This document shows, piece after piece, positions 7,059 to 13,758 of a stretch of 13,921 bases of DNA (within the stretch, counting starts at the first letter, position 1; each line of letters begins with the position of its first letter). The notes under the pieces were generated by a model that did no database searches, had not been told where the DNA came from, and was given only the letters and a program-made list of their open reading frames with translations. Origin of the DNA: RGIG2206 sp045648425 (GTDB lineage Bacteria > Bacillota > Clostridia > Oscillospirales > Acutalibacteraceae); NCBI GenBank assembly GCA_045648425.1, contig JAZRNV010000100.1:1-13921 (forward strand), in the 5' to 3' direction. The position numbers and the translations under genes are program-made.

Positions 7059-8108
7059 TTGTTTAAAAAATTAACTGCTGTTATTCTGTTGATGTGTATG
7101 CTTATATGCCTTGTTGGCTGCAATGATGATAATTCTGTCTCAAGCAGCAAGGAGTCATCCTCTTTTTCTTCAGTGTCTCCTTCATCAAATAATCAAAGCA
7201 CACTTTCGTCCACAACAAACAATCCTTCATCCGGCAATCCTTCATCTATCAATCCTTCATCCAACAATTCATTGCCGCAATCTACCGAAACCAGCTCTTT
7301 ACCCACCGGCTCTGTTAATACAAAAATTCCCGAAAAAACACCCATTCGGGTTATGTCCTACAACATTTTGCATCCCGAATGGTGCAGCACCTCATCCTAT
7401 GTATCCGTTCAAGGAAGATTTCAGCTGGTAAGGGATATTATATTTGACTACCAGCCCGATGTTGTTGGCCTGCAAGAGGTAGAATCAAGCTGGCACAGCA
7501 GAATCAACTCTTACATATGCAACAACAGCGATTACAAATTTGCTTGCAAATATAATAACAATCGCGCTGTCAATATGACCACCTTTATTTATAATTCAAA
7601 AAAACTCAAGCTGGTAAAAGAATATGTGGTGGATATAGAATCAAACAGCGATATAAGAGTTTTGTCTGTTGCCGTCTTTGAAAGAATTTCCGACGGATAC
7701 AATTTTGTGGTTACAAACACCCATCCTGCACCGCCCAAAACCCAGGCAGAAAAATATAAACAACATATGGAAAAGCTGTACGGCCTGTTCAAAGCAGAGA
7801 TGAAAAATTACAATATGCCATTCATTATGACCGGCGACTTTAATACCACAGAGCAGTCAAGCTACTACACCGATTTTATGAAAAATGTCGGTGTAAAGGA
7901 TGCAAAATACGAGGCCAAAACCCTTGTAAAAGATTATTGCACCTTCTCGGGCTATAAAACCAAGCCCAAACCCGGCAATTCATATTGCATCGACCACATT
8001 TTTGTAAATGACAAAGTAGAAGTTGAAAAGTTTGACGTAATCATCGACCACAGCGTTGAAGAAGCTTCTGACCACATTCCCATTTATGCAGACATAATTT
8101 TTAAATAA
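7059..8108 (+). CDS. Predicted lipoprotein with an endonuclease/exonuclease/phosphatase (EEP) domain
   Basis: The product is 349 aa. A lipoprotein signal peptide ends in the lipobox LVGC (Cys21), predicting export and lipid anchoring on the outer face of the membrane. A Ser/Asn/Pro-rich linker (about 22-85) follows. The C-terminal domain shows the metal-dependent EEP pattern: SYNILH (from 100), QEVE (139-142), NTHPAP, GDFN (259-262), IDHIFVND and SDH (337-339). The family includes nucleases, sphingomyelinases and phosphatases, so the substrate cannot be read from the sequence. TTG 7059 is chosen because GGAGG lies 7 nt upstream; the earlier ATG 7005 falls between the -35 and -10. The gene is AT-richer and uses more AAA/AAT codons than its neighbours, suggesting later acquisition. 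Confidence 0.85.
   Translation: MFKKLTAVILLMCMLICLVGCNDDNSVSSSKESSSFSSVSPSSNNQSTLSSTTNNPSSGNPSSINPSSNNSLPQSTETSSLPTGSVNTKIPEKTPIRVMSYNILHPEWCSTSSYVSVQGRFQLVRDIIFDYQPDVVGLQEVESSWHSRINSYICNNSDYKFACKYNNNRAVNMTTFIYNSKKLKLVKEYVVDIESNSDIRVLSVAVFERISDGYNFVVTNTHPAPPKTQAEKYKQHMEKLYGLFKAEMKNYNMPFIMTGDFNTTEQSSYYTDFMKNVGVKDAKYEAKTLVKDYCTFSGYKTKPKPGNSYCIDHIFVNDKVEVEKFDVIIDHSVEEASDHIPIYADIIFK
7220..7266 (+). repeat. Short 15-bp in-frame repeats in the lipoprotein linker
   Basis: The motif AATCCTTCATC recurs three times at 15-bp steps (from 7220, 7235 and 7250) and encodes the repeated NPSSx unit of the linker. Such repeats can vary in number by slippage without breaking the frame. Confidence 0.8.
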
Positions 8109-8111
8109 TAA

Positions 8112-8150
8112 AAATCCGCAGAGGTTTTATAGCCCCTGCGGATTTATTTT
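8112..8150. terminator. Bidirectional terminator between the lipoprotein gene and folT
   Basis: AAATCCGCAG..GG (8112-8124) pairs with CC..CTGCGGATTT (8133-8144). T-rich tracts follow it on the plus strand, and A-rich sequence before it gives a U-tract on the minus strand. It serves the two convergent genes. Confidence 0.85.
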
Positions 8151-8164
8151 TTTCGGTAACATTA

Positions 8165-8713
8165 CTATTTAATTTGCAGCTTTTTTAACGGTTTTAAAAT
8201 TGGTAGTAACAATATAGCCATAACTATTGCAGATGCAACACCTGCAACTATTCGCATTGGTAATGCAACATAGATTGAATAATAGGATGAAAAATAGCCG
8301 TACAGCATATGACTGAATATCATTCCGACCGAATTTATAACAGTAACAACCAGTGCACTTATGCAGGATTCAAGTATGAGTAAAAAGGGATTATAACTCT
8401 TTTTAAAGGCATAAAACAACAATCCCATTACCAAACCTCTCGATGCGGCTGCTGCAGCATAAATGAGAGTTGTAGCATCAAAGCCGTAGGTTAACATCTG
8501 CACTAAAAATTCGCCTATAAATCCCGTTGCGGCGCCCCATATCGGGCCACCGATTAATGAGACGATTATTACCGGCAAACCGCTGATAGAGATTTTTAAC
8601 ATTCCGCCGAAAACAGCGTTTATTTGCTCGGTTAAAAAGTCAAGCCCGACGTACAGCGCCGTCATAATACTTGCAATACATAAAATCTTAATAAAATTCT
8701 TCTTTTTTGACAT
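8165..8713 (-). CDS. folT: FolT-like ECF transporter substrate-binding (S) subunit, probable folate uptake
   Basis: The product is a 182-aa hydrophobic protein with about six membrane segments, typical of S components of energy-coupling factor transporters. Such S subunits bind the vitamin and share an ECF ATPase/transmembrane module encoded elsewhere. The N-terminus MSKKKNFIKILCIASIMTALYV and the internal GLPVIIVSLIGGPIWGAATG fit the family. Folate as the substrate is inferred from the THF riboswitch in the leader. The start is ATG 8711-8713 with GGAGGG 7 nt upstream; the in-frame ATG at 8737 lies in the riboswitch hairpin loop region and is not likely used. This is the only minus-strand gene seen. 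Confidence 0.88.
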   Translation of the reverse strand: MSKKKNFIKILCIASIMTALYVGLDFLTEQINAVFGGMLKISISGLPVIIVSLIGGPIWGAATGFIGEFLVQMLTYGFDATTLIYAAAAASRGLVMGLLFYAFKKSYNPFLLILESCISALVVTVINSVGMIFSHMLYGYFSSYYSIYVALPMRIVAGVASAIVMAILLLPILKPLKKLQIK

Positions 8714-8716
8714 AAA

Positions 8717-8761
8717 AAACCCTCCGTTTCTTTGCATAACGCTTATGAAAACGGAGGTTTT
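8717..8761 (-). promoter_or_regulatory. Expression platform of the THF riboswitch: hairpin sequestering the folT ribosome binding site
   Basis: On the minus strand CCTCCGTTT pairs with AAACGGAGG, with an inner CATAA/TTATG stem, and is followed by a T-run leading straight to the folT ATG. The 3' arm contains the folT Shine-Dalgarno. It could stop translation, and with the T-run perhaps transcription too. The 5' arm AAAACCT can alternatively pair with AGGTTTT in aptamer stem P4 (8808-8814 on the plus strand), which suggests an off-switch on ligand binding. Confidence 0.8.
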
Positions 8762-8774
8762 GTTTCTTCATTTT

Positions 8775-8876
8775 CAGTCAGCGGGATGCGACCGCCGCAC
8801 CGCAAGGAAAACCTTTTCGTTTATTCGGCAACTCCCCGTCCGAACAACACTTAACGCGCACCGGTCTACTCTGTTT
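8775..8876 (-). ncRNA. Tetrahydrofolate (THF) riboswitch aptamer
   Basis: Read on the minus strand, the segment holds the conserved AGAGTAG then GCGTTAAGTG, and closes with GCATCCCGCTG. This is the signature order of the folT-associated THF riboswitch class. The outer stem is CAG/CTG, one arm is TTGTTCGG pairing with CCGAATAA (8 bp with one G-U), and a small stem is AAGG/CCTT. Its position between the folT promoter and the folT start supports control of folate uptake by reduced folates. Confidence 0.93.
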
Positions 8877-8884
8877 ACAAGCTG

Positions 8885-8913
8885 ATTATACACCCCTTTT
8901 TTTGCTTTGTAAA
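8885..8913 (-). promoter_or_regulatory. folT promoter
   Basis: On the minus strand TTTACA (8913-8908), a 17-bp spacer, then TATAAT (8890-8885). The transcript would begin only a few bases before the riboswitch, as expected for a riboswitch leader. Confidence 0.82.
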
Positions 8914-8984
8914 GATGTTTTTTTAAGCCCCTTTATTTTTTAAAAAAATATGCCTGTTTTTGTTGAAAACTTTTGTAAAATCCC

Positions 8985-9013
8985 TTGAATTAAATATGAT
9001 TTTATGCTATAAT
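8985..9013 (+). promoter_or_regulatory. dnaA promoter
   Basis: TTGAAT (8985-8990), a 17-bp spacer, then TATAAT (9008-9013) with TG at the extended -10 position. It is divergent from the folT promoter and gives a leader of roughly 80 bases before the GTG start. I saw no good DnaA box beside it. Confidence 0.82.
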
Positions 9014-9099
9014 TTAGGGGTAATTTATTATTAAAAAAATTAAGCATTCGCGTAGCCGTTTTCGGCATAAAAATCAGTAAAAATAAAGGAGAAAAAGAC

Positions 9100-10398
9100 G
9101 TGCAAAATTTTAAAGATTTATGGTCTATGGCCATCGAAAATTGTCGCAAACATGTTTCTGTTGTTGCATACAACACTTGGCTTCAATATATGACTCCACT
9201 CAACTTTGACGGTGCCACCTTTACCGTCAGCGTTCCCACCGAAATGTACCGTGATGTTATCAGCCAAAATTATCTTCCCGTTTTGCTTGAAACCTTCAAA
9301 GAAACCATCGGCATTGAGCCCATCGTAAAATTTATTTGCGAAACCGATGAGTCATCCGATACTTTTGATGAAGATCCCGTTGACATTCTTTCAACCTACA
9401 CCTTCGCAAATTATGTTGTTGGTGATTCAAACAGCTTTGCTTTTGCCGCATCACGCTCAGTTGCTGAAAAATTTCCTTCAATCAGCTACAATCCCCTGGT
9501 TCTTTACGGTCAGTCGGGTGTTGGCAAAACCCACCTTGCTCTTGCAATTTACAACTACATAAAAGCAAAATATCCCGATAAAAAGCTAAAATACATCCGC
9601 TCTGAAGAATTTACCAACGATGTTATTACAGGCATTCACAATAACAATATGGCTGAAGTTCGTGAGCAAATGCGTTCAGTTGACGTTTTGCTTATAGACG
9701 ACATTCACTTTATAGCAGGCAAAACCTCAGTTCAAGAAGAATTTTTTAACACCTTTAACGCTCTTTTCCAATCAAACAAACAGATAATTGTCACCTGCGA
9801 CCGACCCATCGGCGAGGTTAAAACCCTTGAAGACCGAATCAAAACCCGTCTTGTTGCCGGTTTGCCCTGTGACATTCAGATGCCCGATTTTGAAACCCGT
9901 GTGGGCATTATAAGAAGAAATCTTCGTGAAAACAATATGAAGCTTTCTGATGACATTGTTTATTATATTGCTGAGCAAATCACCCAAAACGCCAGACAGC
10001 TTGAGGGAGCCATCAAAAAGCTTTCAGCAATCGCCCAGTTTGAAAAAGAGGGCATCACAAGAAGTATTGTGGCAGGCGTTATTCGCGACATTAAAATCGG
10101 TCAGCTGCCTGAGCCCGCATCTCCCTCTAAAATCATAGAAGAGGTAGCGCGCACCTATCAGACAGACTCTGAAACCCTGCTTTCGAAAAAGCAAAATGCC
10201 GTGGTTGCCAAAAGCCGCCACATCTCAATGTATATAATACGCGAGGTTACCGGACTTCCCCTTGACGAGATTGGTGCATTTTTTGGAAAAGACCACTCCA
10301 CCGTTCATTATTCAATCAACAAGGTCAAAGCTATGATGGAAACCAATCCGAAAGAGAAAGAAACCATTGAAGATATTATCAAAAATCTTAAGACCTGA
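9100..10398 (+). CDS. dnaA: DnaA, chromosomal replication initiator
   Basis: DnaA binds origin DnaA boxes, assembles as an ATP filament and opens the DNA. The product is 432 aa, near the normal length. The N-terminal domain has WLQYMTPL, and the linker is short and acidic (about residues 85-98). The AAA+ domain starts near TYTFANYVVG, with Walker A GQSGVGKT (137-144) and Walker B LLIDDIHFI. The C-terminal helix-turn-helix signature is GAFFGKDHSTVHYSI (392-406). The start is GTG 9100 with AAAGGAG about 9 nt upstream. The gene has a strong promoter of its own and is followed by a 226-bp spacer with origin-like signals before dnaN. Confidence 0.97.
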   Translation: MQNFKDLWSMAIENCRKHVSVVAYNTWLQYMTPLNFDGATFTVSVPTEMYRDVISQNYLPVLLETFKETIGIEPIVKFICETDESSDTFDEDPVDILSTYTFANYVVGDSNSFAFAASRSVAEKFPSISYNPLVLYGQSGVGKTHLALAIYNYIKAKYPDKKLKYIRSEEFTNDVITGIHNNNMAEVREQMRSVDVLLIDDIHFIAGKTSVQEEFFNTFNALFQSNKQIIVTCDRPIGEVKTLEDRIKTRLVAGLPCDIQMPDFETRVGIIRRNLRENNMKLSDDIVYYIAEQITQNARQLEGAIKKLSAIAQFEKEGITRSIVAGVIRDIKIGQLPEPASPSKIIEEVARTYQTDSETLLSKKQNAVVAKSRHISMYIIREVTGLPLDEIGAFFGKDHSTVHYSINKVKAMMETNPKEKETIEDIIKNLKT

Positions 10399-10474
10399 TT
10401 TTTAACAAAATTTTAAACACTAACAATCCTCTTTTCAACAAGCTTTTTAATACCCCATTAATGGTACAGAAGTT

Positions 10475-10503
10475 TTGACAAATTTTAAAATTGATGCTTT
10501 AAA
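10475..10503 (+). promoter_or_regulatory. Possible dnaN promoter P1
   Basis: TTGACA (10475-10480), 17 bp, then TTTAAA (10498-10503) with TG at the extended -10 position. The -35 is perfect and the -10 is moderate. Confidence 0.5.
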
Positions 10504-10547
10504 ATAAAAATGGCTTGTCCACTGTAAAAAATCCACTTTTCAAAGAA

Positions 10548-10577
10548 TTGACAGCCCCTACTGTTATCTACTATCTA
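10548..10577 (+). promoter_or_regulatory. Possible dnaN promoter P2
   Basis: TTGACA (10548-10553), 18 bp, then TATCTA (10572-10577). It overlaps the putative DnaA-trio segment, so initiator binding and transcription could interfere with each other. Confidence 0.4.
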
Positions 10578-10589
10578 TTATTTATTTAT

Positions 10590-10608
10590 ATAACCCAAAA
10601 AGGGTTAT
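10590..10608 (+). promoter_or_regulatory. Small hairpin just upstream of dnaN
   Basis: ATAACCC (10590-10596) and GGGTTAT (10602-10608) form a 7-bp stem with an AAAAA loop directly before the dnaN ribosome binding site. There is no T-run, so it is not a terminator. Its role is unknown. Confidence 0.55.
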
Positions 10609-10624
10609 GAAAGGAATGAAACCA

Positions 10625-11722
10625 ATGAAACTCACCTGTTCAAAGCAAGAGCTCAGCGTAGCAGCAAACCACATATCACGAGTTGTCTCGGTTAAATCAC
10701 CTCTGCCTGTGCTGTCAGGTATTCTTATGACTGCAAAGGGCAACAAGCTTTCACTTTTCGGTTATGACCTTGAGCTTGGAATGACCACAGAAATCCCTGC
10801 TGCCATTGATAACGATGGTGTGGCAGTTGTTGAAGCAAAGCTTTTTTGTGATATTGTGCGCCGCCTTCCCGATGACAGCGTAACAATAAGCGTAGATGAG
10901 CGTAATCTTTGCAAAATAACCAGCGGAAGAAGCGAATTCAGCTTGCTTTCAATCAATCCCGATGAATATCCCGAGCTACCCACCGTTGATAACGGACAAA
11001 GCTTAACCTTGCCCACCGATGTATTACAATCAATGGTGCGTCAAACTGCCTTCGCAGTTGCCGATGTTGGCTCATCAAAGCCCATTCTCACCGGCATCAA
11101 CTTTAAAATAAGCGGTGGCGTGCTTAAAATGGTTGGTATGGATGGCTACCGCATCTCTATTCGCAGTGAAAAGGTAGATTGTGATAACGAGCTTCAGTTC
11201 ACCGTTCCTGCAAAGGCACTCAGCGAGGTGCTCAAGCTCATATCTGACGGCAACGATATTACAATTAAGGCATCCACAAGACATATTATATTTGAGGTTG
11301 ACGGCTACAAAGTAATTTCCCGTTTGCTTGACGGTGAATATTTTGATTATAACAGAGCAGTGCCTACTGTGTTTACCACCACCGTCACCGCCAATACCGC
11401 TGAAATGACCAGCACCATCGAGAGAATTAGCCAGGTTATTATTGAGCGTCTTAAAACTCCTATTGTCTGCAATTTCAGCGAAGGCGTTTTCTGCGCAAGC
11501 TGTATGACCGAAATAGGTAACGCTCGCGATGAAATTAATGTTGAAATGACCGGTGAAGAGGTAAATATGGGCTTCAACAGCAAATATTTGCTTGATGCAC
11601 TGCGGGCATCCGAAACCGATCAGGTAAAAATCAATATAGGCAGTCCCCTCTCTCCCATAACCATTGTTCCCACAGAGGGCGACAGCTTCGTGTTTGTTGT
11701 GCTTCCGGTGAAGATAAGATGA
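10625..11722 (+). CDS. dnaN: DnaN, DNA polymerase III sliding clamp (beta)
   Basis: DnaN is the ring-shaped beta clamp that tethers DNA polymerase III and repair enzymes to DNA. The product is 365 aa, normal for the family. Conserved pieces include SPLPVLSGI near the start, SEFSLLSINPDEYPELP, RQTAFAVADVGSSKPILTGI, VISRLLDGEYFDYNRAVP, MGFNSKYLLDAL, and the C-terminal FVVLPVKIR that helps form the partner-binding pocket. I chose ATG 10625 (MKLTCSK) because AAAGGA lies 9 nt upstream and it aligns with the normal DnaN start. ATGs at 10607 and 10616 are in frame and would add 6 and 3 residues. The stop overlaps the next start (ATGA). Confidence 0.95.
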   Translation: MKLTCSKQELSVAANHISRVVSVKSPLPVLSGILMTAKGNKLSLFGYDLELGMTTEIPAAIDNDGVAVVEAKLFCDIVRRLPDDSVTISVDERNLCKITSGRSEFSLLSINPDEYPELPTVDNGQSLTLPTDVLQSMVRQTAFAVADVGSSKPILTGINFKISGGVLKMVGMDGYRISIRSEKVDCDNELQFTVPAKALSEVLKLISDGNDITIKASTRHIIFEVDGYKVISRLLDGEYFDYNRAVPTVFTTTVTANTAEMTSTIERISQVIIERLKTPIVCNFSEGVFCASCMTEIGNARDEINVEMTGEEVNMGFNSKYLLDALRASETDQVKINIGSPLSPITIVPTEGDSFVFVVLPVKIR

Positions 11723-11937
11723 TGGAAAAGATTATAATTAACACTCCTTTTATCCGCCTTGACGCTTTTCTTAAATTTTCAGGAATGGTTGGAACGGGCG
11801 GCCAGGCAAAAATCGTTATTAACGAAGGTCTCGTTAAGGTAAATGATGAAATTTGCACAGCCAGAGGAAAAAAGCTCTTTGGTGGTGAAAGGGTAGAATT
11901 TGAAGGACAGAGTGTCACAGTAGTCAAGGAGGAATAA
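11719..11937 (+). CDS. rlbA: S4-domain RNA-binding protein (YaaA/RlbA type)
   Basis: This is a 72-aa protein consisting almost wholly of an S4 fold: INTPFIRLDAFLKFSGMVGTGGQAK followed by a segment ending GLVKVNDE. It matches the short S4 protein encoded between dnaN and recF across Bacillota (B. subtilis yaaA), linked to large ribosomal subunit maturation. The start ATG 11719 overlaps the dnaN stop; a second ATG at 11722 is equally possible and only removes one residue. recF follows after 2 bp, so the three genes are tightly coupled. Confidence 0.9.
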   Translation: MMEKIIINTPFIRLDAFLKFSGMVGTGGQAKIVINEGLVKVNDEICTARGKKLFGGERVEFEGQSVTVVKEE

Positions 11938-11939
11938 CC

Positions 11940-13022
11940 TTGAAAGCGGTTGACATTGAATTTCAAAATTTCCGCAATTTAAAGGCGGGGCAGTTAATAT
12001 GCCATCCGTCGGTAAACGTAATATACGGCGATAATGCCCAGGGCAAGACCAATCTGCTTGAGGCCTTGTGGCTTTTTACCGGAGCGCGCTCCTTTCGAGG
12101 CGCAAAAGACAGCGAATGTGTTGCCCACGGTCAAGAAAGTGCACGACTAAATCTCAGCTTTGAAGCAAAGGATGGTTGCCACAAATCCACCTTGGATATT
12201 GGCGGACGCCGTCTTGCTGCATTAGACGGCGTCACCCTTAAATCATCGGGTGAGCTGGCAGGCAATTTTAATGCTGTGGTATTTTCTCCTACCCATCTTT
12301 CGTTAATTAAAGATGGGCCGGGGGGAAGGCGGCGTTTTATTGACACCGCCATCGGTCAGCTTTGGCCAAAATATATTACAATTTTAAAAAGCTATACCCA
12401 TTGCCTTGCTCAGCGCAACGCTCTTTTAAGAGATGTTAAATATCACAGTCAGCTTTACGATATGCTTGAGGTTTATGACAGCGAGCTGGCAAAGTTCGGC
12501 AGCAAAATTATAGAGTATCGCAACCGTTATGTAGATCGCCTTAAAGAAAACATAGGTGATATTTACGGCGGCATATCGGGTGGAAAGGAAAAGCTTGGTC
12601 TCAGCTATGAATCAAGTGGCGGAGCAAGCGCCGATACGCTTCTTACGTCGCTAAAAGAAGCGTATCGAAGCGATATTTCCACAGGCACCACCTCGGTGGG
12701 CCCTCACAGGGACGAGCTGTATGTAACGGTCAACGGAACCGATGCAAGGGCTTATGCCTCGCAGGGGCAGCAGCGCTCGGCAGTCATCGCCCTTAAAATG
12801 AGCGAGGCAGCGGTAATGACCCAGGTTTCGGGTGAGCATCCCGTAGCGTTGCTCGACGATGTTATGAGTGAGCTTGACGAAGGCAGGCAGGAGTATATTT
12901 TAAACCACATAAAAGATTGGCAGGTCTTTATCACCTGCTGTGACCCATCCTCTGTTAAGCTTCTAAAAGAGGGTGCTGCCATAAAAATGAAGGACGGTTT
13001 AATCGTTAACGAAAACCGATAA
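11940..13022 (+). CDS. recF: RecF, recombination mediator ATPase
   Basis: RecF is an SMC/ABC-type ATPase that works with RecO and RecR to load RecA at single-strand gaps and stalled forks. The product is 360 aa, as expected. Walker A GDNAQGKTN is at residues 30-38, the ABC signature region SQGQQRS at 274-280, and Walker B LLDDVMSELD at 304-313. The start is TTG 11940, set by AAGGAGG 7 nt upstream; the protein then begins MKAVDIEFQNFRNL, which aligns with known RecF starts. remB follows after 13 bp. Confidence 0.97.
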   Translation: MKAVDIEFQNFRNLKAGQLICHPSVNVIYGDNAQGKTNLLEALWLFTGARSFRGAKDSECVAHGQESARLNLSFEAKDGCHKSTLDIGGRRLAALDGVTLKSSGELAGNFNAVVFSPTHLSLIKDGPGGRRRFIDTAIGQLWPKYITILKSYTHCLAQRNALLRDVKYHSQLYDMLEVYDSELAKFGSKIIEYRNRYVDRLKENIGDIYGGISGGKEKLGLSYESSGGASADTLLTSLKEAYRSDISTGTTSVGPHRDELYVTVNGTDARAYASQGQQRSAVIALKMSEAAVMTQVSGEHPVALLDDVMSELDEGRQEYILNHIKDWQVFITCCDPSSVKLLKEGAAIKMKDGLIVNENR

Positions 13023-13035
13023 GGGGTGAAATGCT

Positions 13036-13326
13036 GTGTATATCCACTTAGGTCAGGATATTTCTGTTATGCAAAAGGATATCATCGGCATTTTTGACCT
13101 TGACACCTCAACCAATTCAAAACGAACGAGAGATTATCTTTCGGCGGCCGAGCTGCAGGGGGATGTAATAAGCATCACCAACGAGCTGCCGAAAACCTTT
13201 ATAGTGTGCCGCAGTAAAGAGCGAAAAAGCGGCCGAATAATATATCTTTCACAAATATCATCAACAACATTGTTAAAGCGTTCTTTTAAACTTTTAAAGT
13301 TTGACATAAAAGAAGAAACGGTATAA
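13036..13326 (+). CDS. remB: RemB (YaaB)-like DUF370 protein
   Basis: This 96-aa protein begins MYIHLGQDISVMQKDIIGIFDLD, very close to the start of B. subtilis RemB (YaaB), and has the internal segments KTFIVC and YLSQISSTTLLKRS. RemB belongs to the extracellular-matrix regulator family (DUF370) and normally sits between recF and gyrB, exactly as here. The start is GTG 13036 after GGGGTG; ATG 13031 is out of frame. Its TAA stop (13324-13326) lies inside the first bases of the hairpin-rich repeat element, so its 3' end may have been formed or trimmed by that insertion. gyrB, usually next, is not in the window. Confidence 0.9.
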   Translation: MYIHLGQDISVMQKDIIGIFDLDTSTNSKRTRDYLSAAELQGDVISITNELPKTFIVCRSKERKSGRIIYLSQISSTTLLKRSFKLLKFDIKEETV

Positions 13327-13524
13327 TGATAGTTGTTTGTCGAAACGCTTGAAAGCGCTTCGACAAGCCGCTTTTTAAGCGGATATAGCAAAATTAAATT
13401 CTATGATTTAATTTTGCACAACATTCATTGCAATGGATATGGACAAATTTTCAAAGAAAATTTGCCGCAAAATCAAAGATTTTGTGTCGAAACAAGTTTG
13501 TTTCGACTAACTATAACCATTATA
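13322..13524. repeat. Hairpin-rich repeat element with terminal inverted repeats, copy 1
   Basis: The ends are inverted copies: TATAATGATAGTT at the left (13322-13334) and, on the other strand from 13524, TATAATGGTTATAGTT, each then leading into GTCGAAAC. Inside are serial perfect or near-perfect hairpins at 13337-13366, 13368-13382, 13388-13417, 13426-13435, 13444-13464, 13468-13484 and 13486-13507. No coding frame is credible. Size, terminal inverted repeats and multiple copies suggest a MITE-like non-autonomous element, or a REP/BIME-like intergenic repeat. Confidence 0.85.
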
Positions 13525-13529
13525 AAATA

Positions 13530-13702
13530 AAAATGCGGACGGCGAATCAGTCGCACAAAAAACGCCAAATCCGATAGTCGCCAAACTATATCGATACGAA
13601 AACACTATGTAATCACACCGAAGGAATTTGTGTTTTTTGATTTTCAAATATCAATTATAATTTGGCAAAATATATTATACTACAATTTGACATAAATCGC
13701 AA
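13530..13702 (-). ncRNA. Candidate small RNA between the two repeat copies
   Basis: On the minus strand there is a promoter TTGCGA (13702-13697), a 17-bp spacer, then TATAAT (13679-13674). About 110-120 bp downstream is a bulged stem GTGCGAC / GTCCGCAT (about 13554-13533), followed by TTTTTATTTT. That gives a transcript of roughly 130-140 bases with no start codon of note. An inner hairpin CGAT..AGT / ACTATCG also forms. I recognise no known RNA family. This call also describes the 230-bp gap between the repeats, in which I see no gene. Confidence 0.4.
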
Positions 13703-13758
13703 GGGCAATTAAGAACTTTCATTATTTATATCAACACCGAAAAGACGACTTTAACCCC

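Larger units (their letters stand above)
10399..10624. other. dnaA-dnaN spacer, probable oriC unwinding region
   Basis: This AT-rich spacer has relaxed DnaA-box matches: TTGTCCACT (10515-10523), AAATCCACT (10529-10537) and TTATCTACT (10564-10572). After the first two comes a short GC-rich piece (ACAGCCCC), then a CTACTG..CTACTATCTATTATT run. Its complement read 3'-5' gives GAT/AAT triplets like the DnaA-trio element. The order box, GC-rich piece, trio matches the basal unwinding system known from B. subtilis. A perfect 10-bp palindrome CCATTAATGG lies at 10455-10464. No box is a full TTATNCACA, so the call rests on arrangement and on the skew change. Confidence 0.5.

Noticed and set aside
8886..8894. 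DnaA box TTATACACC upstream of dnaA
   Set aside because: It overlaps the -10 box of the minus-strand folT promoter, has one mismatch to TTATNCACA and stands alone.
13333..13530. 65-aa open frame after remB
   Set aside because: It lies wholly in the hairpin-rich repeat element, where the sequence is set by inverted repeats, and it has no ribosome binding site.
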